Below, piece by piece: positions 1 through 12,000 of a DNA stretch of 64,000 bases. Every line of letters begins with the position of its first letter. Positions within the stretch are counted from its first letter, which is position 1. Position numbers and translations under genes: made by a program. The stretch is from Patiria miniata (lineage: Eukaryota; Echinodermata; Asteroidea; Valvatida; Asterinidae): NCBI RefSeq assembly GCF_015706575.1, contig NW_024037048.1, forward strand, positions 12,231,512 to 12,295,511, read 5' to 3'. The notes beneath the pieces are model-generated. The model made no database searches. It was not told the origin of the DNA and saw only the letters and a program-made list of their open reading frames with translations.

Positions 1-16
1 TGGATTCTCTGTGCAG
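1..16 (+). CDS. DCP2: DCP2 exon 1, 3' end only
   Basis: The frame reads (L)-D-S-L-C and then AG of a split serine codon, matching the family sequence just before the RF-helix. A strong donor GTGAGT follows at 17. Joining to 1497 (T CGT TTT) completes S-R-F. The exon is cut by the window edge. Confidence 0.85.
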
Positions 17-3000
17 GTGAGTGTGATCTTAGGTTGGAAAGGGAGGAGGGGTCAAGCCACATTAAAGTCTTGCCCCCTCATATGCTTCTACTCATATTGC
101 TCATGTGTGCTTCAGAGTCATCAGGCTACCAGCGCTCTGACCATTATCAGACTCTTATCGAAGTGAGAGCAGTTAACCAGGGTTTGACTTGACAGTAGCC
201 CACTAGTCAAATGCTAGTCAAAACAGCGGTGGGCTGGTCAAACTATTCCTTAAGTAACCCGGCTGGCGAATAAAAAATTGTTGAGCTTCAGCAAAGATGA
301 AAGGACAGGAAAAAATACATCATTAAATTTAGAAAGCAAACCTAATTTTATTAACTGTTTACTGTTAAATTATTAGATCTGTTTATTAAAAACACCGACA
401 AGATTGTCTCAGGATACACTTTTTACATGTAGTCACATTGTTGTTTATGAGACACTCTAGAAAAGAAAAACATCGGGCTATTGAAAATACTCATGGGCTA
501 GTTAAGAGTGTGTTTCAGTAGCCCGGCTGGTTACTGAAAAAGGTTAAGGCTAAGTTTAGAACTTCAGACTGGGTACATGTACCTGCTACTCAACTTGAGG
601 ATGATTTGTCCCCAGTACTTTCTCTGTGTAGGTAATCATCTGGAAAAAATGTCATACTTCTTGCTATCATTGCAATTGAGACCTCATACAAATTCACATT
701 GGTTTTGCTGTTGAACTGATAAGCCTTAGTCTTGGTGTCCATTACCAGACACATCAACATGGAAAGTAAAAAAAGGAAGGGACAAAACTTTTGTATGGTT
801 TACCTTAGGAAAATGTGTAACGTAATCATGACAGTGCAGTACAATCTCCACCTGACTCCCAAAGTGACATGAATTGTTCTTACTACACATGTAGGTTAAA
901 GAGGCACAGGTAATTATTATACAGTGACAAGGATGTTGCAAACCTTTCCACCCTGGCCTTGATCTGTGTGCTCACATTCACAAGAGGTCTTTTGTTGCTT
1001 GCAACATGTTGTATCTTTTAGAATATACATGCATCTGATTCATTAACACAATGTGTATATGTGTAACATAATTGTGATAATTATTATTACCCTGGATTGG
1101 ACATTTGGGAGACATCCCCATAGACTTGTGCACAAAATGTTTCAAACTTAAATGTGGCCTAACCCAATATTCCCTTGTCCTTTTTCCATGAATTTCGGTA
1201 TGTTTGCTAATTAGACCACAAGCAACAAATATAACCTAATTGCGACAATAAAATGTTGCCTCTAAAGGGGGGCTGTGACATTAGGGAGACATGAAAATGT
1301 CTCCCCAATGACCGATGTCTCCCATTGTGTGAAGAAATTACGATAACATGTCTCCTTAATGGTACCATTCATGCCATTACACATATTAAAAAATAACTTA
1401 CAAGCAAATACACTTTTGAAGCGCTCGTTAAGTATTAACATACAATAATTTTATTTATCTTCATGTCTAATTTTTCAATTGCTCTTGTACTGGCAGTCGT
1501 TTTTTGATCAACATCCCTGCAGAGGAGAGAAACAACATGATACGTGTGTTCTTTCAGATTGAGCTGGCCCACTGGTTCTACATTGACTTCTACAGAGCTG
1601 AGAAACATTTCCTGCCCAGCTGTGGTATTAAGGAATTCTCCAAAGCCAATATCCTTTGAAAGAGACAAAAGGCATAAGTTTTGAACTAGATGATGTTGCC
1701 TTGAAGTGCTTAACACTATAATTGGGATTACTGTGACTCAGCTTTCAGTACTAACCCGGTACCATGAATGCACTAGGTCAAATGTAGGTGATTGACTTGT
1801 CTAAATGCACAAGTTGTTGAACTAATGACACAGAGACCACATGGTTGATACATATGTATATCATTTCTTTCTTTAGTCTTCAAAGAATAGAGTGGTGATG
1901 GGAACCACAACAGTCCATTCCAAGACACCGGGCCAGTGATAGAAATTATCTACATTGCCAAATGTCTAAATTGGGAGGGGGAGGGGGGAGGTCAAATAAT
2001 TAATTTTGTGGATTGTTCGATGGTAGGCTGTCTATCAAGGGTAGAAAAATATGCTCTGTCATTGAGAAAAAGTCATTCAGAATAAATTTGAAATAACTTC
2101 TGTTGACAGTGCTTTCATTGTCTACAGTTACGTGGTAAATAATTGTCAAGGTCAACGTCATCTTTGTACCCATCTCACTGACTGACTGACTGATAGGCTG
2201 ACTGACTGTCTAAACAACTGTCATTGTGACTTTGACTGGATGTGGACTGGACTGGTCATGCTGGTGAAGAGAGCTGGGTAGTGCTATTGTATAGGATTAC
2301 TCCTTAATGCCAATAAATGGGCTAAACCAAACTCATTCTGAATCAGTTGAATAGAATTCTGTGCAGTTTGGTACCATCTTTACTATGCATGTCAAATTTG
2401 TGGATAATTTTTTTTTTCAATCAGGTCATTTTTGTGTTGCCTAAATAAAGTTTTGGGTGACACCAGTTGTAAATTCTGTATGACCGTAGACCCATTATGT
2501 TAAAGTTTAGGTTAAGTTTTGGAAAAAAGTAATGTATAACTTCTACATGCTTTCATGGATTTTGATGAAACTTGGATGCAGTGACACTTGGGTGGGAAGA
2601 CACAATTTTTTTATTGGATTACTGAGGTCAAAGGTCATGTAGGGGGTCATTAGAGGTCATTGTTCAAATAAGCTTTAAATGTTTTTGGTCTACAGAATTT
2701 GATAGATTTTAATTTAACTTGGATGGAGTCCTCCATGGGTGGGGGTTCATCACAGCTCTTCTGGTATTGGAGGTCAAGGGTCATCTAGGGGTTATTTGAG
2801 GTCGTTGAAAAAAAAACATATAGGCATTGACCGCGGGAAAAGGCAACAGGTGATCTGCGGATCACTTGTTTAAATAAATTGGATTACAGAATCGCCACTA
2901 AAAAAAAGATTTTAAATTTTTTTTTTAAATAACAAAATTCGCAGACGAAAAAATGCCACTCTTGATGACCCTCCCCCCCCCCCAAAAAAACCACAAGCTT

Positions 3001-6000
3001 TTGATTCAATTTAGTACGTACCACTTGGTCGTTGCTCGATCGTATGTGCAACGCAGTGCACTTGGTTTACTGGTTCCCATCACCAAAAAAAGGGGTTTTT
3101 GCACAGTCTGCGAACTTGAATTTTCCTTATGTATGTAAATTTTGTGTTTTCGTGTTATTTCAAGGTTTTCTTGTTATTTTGTTCATATTAACGATAGCGC
3201 TGCTGGTTGCTTACATGCACATTGTGTGGTTGCTGGCCAGCTAGCTGAACATGACATTTCATACCATGAGACTCTTATAATGTTTACATTAAATTTTCTA
3301 CTGCAAATCAGCATACATAAATTGCACTACCATTTACCCACCTGCTTTGTAATGTTGCAAAATTGTTGTAATAACATCCATCCAGAAAAGGGCCCTCTGT
3401 GTGGGTTAATGGTGGTATATAATCTCAATTTGAAAATTTGGTTTTCATATTTGACGGCACGTTTCATCTTGACTGTTATTTTAATTTTGTTGAACAATTG
3501 AAGTGTAACTTTTACTCAGGTTGACCTTAACTCTTGTGGCACTTTTCAGGCATTGCCCCTTTCTTAAAGAGTACAATGCCAAAGTTGATGAGCATTTTGC
3601 AGAGTGGAAGGAGTACAAAATGAGTGTGCCAACCTATGGTGCCATAATGTTGGATACAACACTTCAAAATGTACGTACAATGTTTATCTCTGTGTCAAAA
3701 TATTTAGATCACCTTATGACATGGGCAAACTGAGGTACATGTACATGTGATATTTCTATTTGTAAAGTTAAGAGAATTCTTTTTGTAGGGGGTTTAAGAA
3801 AATTACTGAATATTCAGAAGACAGAGAACCCTTCTTACATGTGTTAAAGAATGGACTGATTTCCACACTGGGATTGAATCACCACTAAATCCCTGAGCTA
3901 GCCCTTATAACCAAAACTATCCAGCAGTGGCACTGAGTGTTTCTTATTGGGAGAGGGGAGCTACATACATCTGTATCTAGCATGGGATCAAAAGGAGGTT
4001 TGGAGGAGAGAGCCAAATGTCCTGCTTGTAGCTCCCCTTAATCCCCCCCTTGTTGAGAGAAGCTCCCCAAAGATGCGAGGACTTTAAGCTTTACTACATA
4101 TACTGCCCCAGAAGATGCTAGCCATTTAGTAAGATTTATTTCCCATAGATTCTTGCAGCATGCCCACCATGACACATCCTATTTTCTTGAGTGATACGCA
4201 GTGGGGGGGGGGGGGGGGGTAGGAGGTGGGCGAAGCTCTGGAATCAGTGTAGAATCAGCCCACACCCCTGTTTGGAGAGGGTGTGGTTTTTCTGTACTCA
4301 TCTAATACCCTATACATGTACTAGCATAATAGCCATTACAGGCAAGTGGATTTCAGCATATTGCCAGGAAAAGTTTACAAGATTGTCAGCAGGCTACAAG
4401 GAAGCATGAGCCCTACTGATAAACACCCACCCAAATTAAGAGCCAGAGAAATATGCACTTACCAAAAAGGATAGGCCGTTACTGATTTATTCTGTTAAGC
4501 ACCAGTTGGAGAAGGAACTTGGTTCAAGTGTGCTGCTGTGTGTGCTTGACTTTGTTGATGTCTACCTTGTTGTCAAGGGGTCAGGCCTAACGGTTGATCC
4601 TAAACATTGGGCAGACACAACTCAGTGGTTGATAATGTCACGAGATGCAGCTGTGGTGGAATTGTGGTGACCAGTAGATTATCTGTTGTAAGTACCAGTA
4701 ACGGCCATGGATTGGGCACCAAAGCTTGTTATCTGATGAGACAGGTATCAAGTCAGGCATGAAGAAGTCAGGTGAAGAAAATATCTCTGACTGATTCTTG
4801 TGCGAAAAAGAGCCACCACCTGGCTTCCAATGCTTGTGATATGGAGTAAGGGTCTAGGCCATTGCTGTTGCTAAAGAGAATGGCTATTTGCATGCAGCCA
4901 TCCATAGAATGATGAGCTGACATTATCCTAGAATTGCCTGCCCAAGTTTCCACACAGAAGGAGAGTACTTACTTTTGAGGAGATATGGTACCTAGGGCGG
5001 TGCAATATTAAAACTGAGGACTGTCTTATAAGTGATAGTCCTTAATAGTGAAAACAGCGATGTCCTGCCACAGCTGAGGGAGAAGTAGGATTTGAGAGAT
5101 TAGGCAGACAAACCTGGGAAAGCACGGCTGGCAAGGCCAGGACAGGGCAACTAATAAAATCCCAATCTCTCAAGTAGAACGAAGATCGGGGAAAATCATA
5201 TGTTAACAGGCTGATGCATGGTATGGAGAGGGCGTCTGTTTGCCATGGCTGGGGTTTATGGAATCTGGGAACATGAAACTAGGAGCTGACAGTTGTATTC
5301 CATTGCAAAAGATTGACATTGATGCGAAGAGATTGACATTGATTGAGCTAGGCAATAATCATCATTATACCGGGGGTACCATGGGCAGGAGAGTCTATTG
5401 GCTGCGGCATTGTCTGTGCCCACTGGAGCTCTGTCAATGTGAAGACATTAGGACGTCCATTTTTATACTTGTACACATTTCAGGGATAAAAAAAAACCTG
5501 CTTTAAATCCACTAGAGGAATATCACGTTTTGCAACAAGTTTGGCAACTTTGAGATGAGCTGGAAACCAAACAAAATATATTGTATTATTTGTAAAAAAT
5601 GTAGCAGTATAATTTCATCCAAGTTTGTCTCAAGGTCACGTGATCCACAAAGTCAAATTTAAGGTCAAAAGGCCATCATACTTGAAATTGCCCCAATATG
5701 AAAAATAATGGTGAATTTGGATACCTGAATAGGAAAGACACCAGCTCAGAGAAACATGTCTGTGAGTAACGTTCTCTCAGAAAAAGTAGGTCATGTCATG
5801 GCGGGCAGGCTGCAGGGAACTGTAGGAAATAAATCTTAGCAATGGTCTTGTTTGGTAATATTGTGTATACATGTAATTATGCTCTTCAGGTAAGATGAGC
5901 ACAGTAGAATAAGGATCCTTATTCGCCCAGGTGTATTCTCACACAAAGACACCCTAGGTTTGTGCACTTCAATTTGAAAATGAGTCTTGTGAATCCTGCA

Positions 6001-9000
6001 CCATATGCTTTTGAACCAGTGCACACTCACTCCATGCCCTTCTGCCACTCTGGCTGTCACAAGTGTTCACTTAATGCCATCTCTTTAGACTCTTTGGCTT
6101 TTCTTTAGCATACACTTTACAGCAGTTAAACCTTCCTTATTAAGATGCAACCTTAATTGATACAGATCAATTTACAAGTGATAGATCTCTCAGCTCCTTT
6201 AACTGTGTCGTTTTCCATTAATTGAAACTTCTTCCCTTTTTGTGGACAAATTATATCAGCCGTGCGCGAAGCATGCTGATATACTGTGATCGCCCGATTT
6301 CTTTCTTTCTTTCTTTCTTCGGGCAAACGGTCACGTGACCAATGAAACAATGGCCATAACTCCTAAACTAGTTGGCCGATTTCAAACAAACTTGGCCAAA
6401 TTAAACCTTGTCACATGCCCTACCTAGCCATGTTCGTAAAATCCGGCCACTGGTCATCCAATGGTTAGTAGAGGTCATTTAATGAATATTTACAAAATGC
6501 TTCTTCTCCCACAGTCTTGACCCAATTAATGTAAAACTTGGTCAGTTGTATCTTTGGACCAAACCTCACAAAACTTGTTCACAGAATTTGGCCAGTGGTC
6601 ACCTATTGGTCAGTAGGGGTCATGTTATGAAAAAAATTAAAAAACAATATAAAAACATAGGAATTCTGGGAAGGTTTCAAACCACCACGCACGATACTGT
6701 GGATGTTGTGTGGCATGCAAAAACGATATCATCCGTGCGCGCGCGCACGGCCAACTACGTTGACAGACAATTGCACGCACAGTGCCACACTCTCCATAGA
6801 CTTTGCACACAACCGCTGAAGTGGCGTCTCGATACTGCATTCTTTCGGTTTGTTTCAGCGGCAGTGCCACCTGCGTAAAGATAGCTGCGTATTCAGCCAG
6901 ATACTCCGCCGCAGATTAAAAAGTACGGAGGCCAATAAATAACACTATTGCTGTGATTAATGTTTGATTGTTTTTGTGGATTAATCTACGGGCATTAACT
7001 ACTGTTTCATGTATTGTCTTGGCGTCTATTTTATGTAATGTTTCGGCGGTCTTAATGTCAAATGTTCATAGTGGTTTCTCTTACATTCTTTTGCCGATCT
7101 CAGCCACATGTAGAAGTGGTCAGTGAGAGTCAGTATTCAGACAAACCGATAAAACGGCAATTTAGGCTGATATGCGTGCTTCGGGAAGCACATTAGCTCT
7201 AGTTGTAACTGTGATTAAGTGAATGCACAAATACATAAGAGGTATTCTTATTAGATGCTTTGGATTTTTTTCTTTCAGATTGTTATGGTACAGAGCTTCT
7301 TTAGCAAAACCAGCTGGGGCTTCCCCAAAGGCAAAGTCAATCAAGGTGAATCTCCCAAACAATGTGCAATAAGAGAGGTGGGTTCTTAAAATTAAAGGAA
7401 GCACCAATGAGCTTTGCCACATGCAATGATAAACATACATGTACCTAATCCCCTTTCTCCTGTAGAAATGAATTGCCTCCTGTCTGAGATAGCATTTATG
7501 AATATCTCATATGGCTTGACTATACCTAGTGATCCAGAACCTGTCTCATTGGATGTTTTCAACTTAACAATTGTTGACTGTTGTGATGTAGGATATGGCA
7601 TTTTTAACACCGAGGGGCGTATGGCAACCAAGGTGAAGCCAAGAGTGCTAAAAATGACATACATTGTATCTCACATCACAGCAGTGAACAATTTGTTTGT
7701 TATATACTGTCAGTAAGTCAAAAAGATAAAGGGTTTTAAACTTACTTTGCAAGAAATCAATAAAATCAGTGTGTTGTAATCTACAAGCTTTCCTGCCTTA
7801 CATGAGACTGATGAACGATTGCAGTTCTCAGTCGCATGGCATGCGAACCAGTGCTACGCGCGCACACTGCAGAGGTCATTTATATGCAACCAGTGTCATA
7901 ATTTGTATGCAACGCGATATGTGAGGTAATTTGTATGCAGCGCGATGTGGCACAGAACGCAGCGATGTTTTACCAGGGATTTAAAACCACCCACGTGACA
8001 GGCTCTCGACCAATAGGAATGAGTAAACTGTCCCGGGTATTTATGAATGTTGGTCGTAACTAATCAAGTTGTTCTACAATATTTCAGAGCCTTGTGATGT
8101 TAATCAGCATGAAATTTGAAAAAGTGTTTGTGGATGTTACATGGACACAATGCAATTTTTATCTACTTTTATTACATGTTGTTGAAATTTCTTTCTTTTT
8201 TATTTCACCAGTTTCCCTCAAGTACATATAGTTTAGTATGTATGGGGTCCCCCCCCCCCCCCCCCCCCGAACTAACTTTCACCAATTTTTTTTTGGTGCC
8301 TTTTAGGGTCCTAAAATAGCGGGGGTGATAATTGGGATAAAAATCAAAATTTTGGAATATGATTGCCCCCACTTCAGAGGTGATGCATTGTGTCATTTGA
8401 GGGATATTTTTTATAGGAAGTGGGTATCTAGCATGAAAAAAAAAACCACCCCACCCAAAAAACTAAATTTGCACTACACGCACAGTAGACAGTGAGTATT
8501 ATTGCAAAATGAACGCCTTTTTTCCCCATTTTAATCGCTTTGACATAGTTTATATTGAACAAACCACTGAAGTCAATAAGGCTTTCATAGATGAGCACAT
8601 AACTGACAATTTAATATATTAAGAACATTGTTAATGCACTAATATCACTAAATATCACAGACAGTCGGGGCATACATGTAGATACACATGTAAATCATTG
8701 TATAAAACTGATATAGGCCTAGGGGTCTTTCCACACAAACGGTAACAAAGGTGTGACATTTAGAGGGAACCATAGACAGAAGTCGATACATGAAGTACTC
8801 TGTCACGTTTTTTTTTCCTCTTTCTACATCCCATGTCCTAGTAAGAACATTGTCCACCAACAAGTTTGATAACTTTCTCAGGATTCCAGAAATTACAGAG
8901 GACTATCTTCAAGATTTAACATTCATAACATGGACAGACATTTTATTTTTAAGTGTTGGGAAGCAGTAAATGAAATGCATGAATTATCCCAGATTTTTTC

Positions 9001-12000
9001 CTAAAGTAAAGCTATCCATTGAGGGATTGCCACTGGCCAATCTTACATTAAACCTCTACCGGTAGGTATTTTTGAACTACAGGGATGTACATCTGCAAGA
9101 CTTCATACATATTCATAACAGGAACAGAAGTTTATCACAAATTTGTGTCCTTGTTATGAACATGTATCCAGTCGCATCTCAATTTCATCAATAAAATAGG
9201 TTGCTTTAGTGTTGAATGATACCAATTCTACTTTAAATAATGGAACAAGAGCTGGATTAATTATAAGAATGAAAGTAGTATGATTCAAGAATGTCCATCC
9301 ATGTCCGTCTTTTCATCTTAAAGATGGCATAGTAATTCCATACATATCCATTGAATCAGCTTTATTTATCAGTGCAATCACGAATAATACAGGAATGTTT
9401 ATAAAAAAAAAATCAAAAAATAGCAAAAGACCTGCTTTGAAATCCACCTCCCATGTCTCACCAAGGGGGTCAATTGCTTCTCAAAAGTGGGGGGACATAC
9501 CTTGATAAGAATGCGATCGCAAAGCGCAAAGCGCGAAGCCCTAACGGTGTGGGGTCCGGGAAACTTTTTGAACTCTAGACGATATGTGTTGCGATCTAGG
9601 CAATTTTGACAATTTAAACAAATTTTTGTGAGCCAAAGATCATCTTTTAAACATTATTTGTTCGAGTTTGAAGTCATTGAATGAGCCTTTCTGAGCTTAC
9701 TTTCTGAGCTTACTTTCTGAGCCTTTCTGAGGCAACGATTTTCATACGGGGACGGAAAAAGTACCATGTATACGTTAGGGGCGACATATGATATCCCCCA
9801 CCCACTTTAAAAAGTTTTAAAAATTTAACAGTGTGAGGATCCGGTCTTCACTGCGTGATAATGACCGGGTGTGGGGGTGACCGCTGTTAATGGACCTCGA
9901 CTTCATCTCAGTCCATTAACAGCGGTTACCCCCACACCCGGTCATTATCACGCAGTGAAGACTGGCTCCTCACACTGTTATTCCCTTATTCAAAAATAGG
10001 GTAGGTAGGTAGGTAGGACATTTTCTTTTTTCGGCCAAATTTTTTTGTGTACGATCATATGGAGGCGTCTGCGTGAAGTCAAGGGTAAAAGGTAGAAATT
10101 GATGATTTTGGGTGTTTTTTTTCTCATTTTTCCCATGAAAAATTAGGGTAGGGGCTGTCAGAAAAGGGAAGGTAGGGAAACCGGAAGCAGAGCTATTTTT
10201 TTTTGGGGGGGGGCTAAGTTGTATTTCAAACCATGTCAAGGTTGTTACCATCAAGGATTTTCATTTTTCAGGTGCAAGAGGAGACAGGATTTGACATTAC
10301 AGGATTGATTAACGAGGAGGAATTTATTGAAGCTACATTTAATGATCAATTAGCGAGGCTGTATGTGGTGCCCAACGTCCCCATGGACACCGACTTCAAA
10401 CCAAAGACTAGGGGAGAAATTAAGGTAATATCAATTTTTGTACCGAAATGTTTTAAAATGAACCTAGTCAGTTTACTTTTAGTGATTTCTTTGACAATAA
10501 TTTGGCTACAGGTGTCTGAATGACTGCTTGGTGCAGCTAAATCCTTCAGTTAGGTTTTGTTGAACATCACTGTATCTTTGTAACTCAACTTTTGGTTGGA
10601 ATATCCTCTTTGATTCTGGATACGCAAGTACACTAGTAGTGATTTTGTTGTTTATAGCTTCATCTAAAATCACAAGTAACAGAATACTCATAGTTGCAAC
10701 TGGTGGCATGATATTCTCGCATTCCATTTAAAGCTATAATTTCATCTCAATAGAGTTAAAGATCAGTCACTTTAATGTGGCACACATGTACTAATTTTGA
10801 AGAAAAAAAAACAATCTACAATATCAAACACTAAATAAGGGGACTTTCAGCCATAAAATAAAAGTTTAAAAACTGCTCCGCCCCCATTGCTAAAAGCCAG
10901 AATGGCAAGGCGGTTGCGGACGCTTTGAGTGCAAATGGGTTGAGAAACAAAACCATTGTATGTTTTTACCCAAGGTTTTCATCATCATAGGCCAAAAAAA
11001 AAAGAGAAAAATGTGAATGCCAAAAAGTCATTCATTTAAAATTTAGAAATGATAGCCATTACATATATTTTTTGCTTTGACATTTTTTTTGGATTTAAGG
11101 ATGTCAAATGGTTTCACATTGATGATCTTCCAACCAACAAGAAAGATAATGCACCCAAGATCAACCTGGGACTTAACCCTAACAACTTCTTCATGGCAAT
11201 TCCCTTCATGAAGTGAGTAACATTGCTGATTTTGTTGATAAATGTGTTAAATTTTTGGTACTTGCATGTCACAAGCGTGACAAATCCTATGAAAAAAAGA
11301 TGAGGTCCAAATGTTCATTTTAGGGGCAGGAAGAATATTTCTAACAAAATGACAAGTATTTGTGGTAACATTTTGTGTTTTGTCCCCGCATTCCTCCGTT
11401 TCCCCACCATTATGTGAGAAGAACACTGAAGAAGAGAATCATCAAAAGGAAAGGACAGAAAGACCCACCACGCATTGAATCCCCACTGGCTGCTCTGACT
11501 AAACTAACACAGCCACAACTGCTGCAGCAGCAAACTATCACAGAAACATTGCAAAATCCCAGCAGCGGCAAACAGAAGACAGCAGGTTCCAGTGTCAATG
11601 GAATAACAGAGAACAGACTTATGAATGACCACAGACACAAAATGAAACAGCAACGGGCATTCTCAAGTCAAAACCAGAGCCAGACCGAGCTCTTCCTCAG
11701 ATTCAAAGATCCACATCAGGAATTCCAAAATGGGATGACTGGGAGACACAAACTGCAGTATAACAGGGCTTCTCCTACAATGGGACAGGGACAGCTGAAG
11801 GGAAAGGGCCAACAGAGTGGGACTACCACCCAACAACACAAGTACCAAATTCTGGTAAGCAAGTTTGCTAAGAGGAATTTCTGATGACAATGTCAATAAC
11901 ATATGAGGCATGTACCAGTGACATCCCAACTCGGAGTTGAAAATTGCAAATCAGCTTTGCCTTGAGTGCTATGCCCTAGGTCTCGTGTGTTAAAAACATC

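Noticed and set aside
3521..3542. A GT-AG reading with acceptor TTTTCAG at 3549
   Set aside because: It leaves no usable donor in exon 2 and loses the IF residues. The AT-AC reading matches the donor, branch site and protein.
7346..7351. GTGAAT as DCP2 exon 4 donor
   Set aside because: Using it would remove half of the Nudix box; extension to 7377 restores it exactly.
11375..11418. ATG at 11375 as start of a separate gene
   Set aside because: This part is the polypyrimidine tract before the DCP2 exon 7 acceptor; splicing at 11419 keeps the DCP2 frame.
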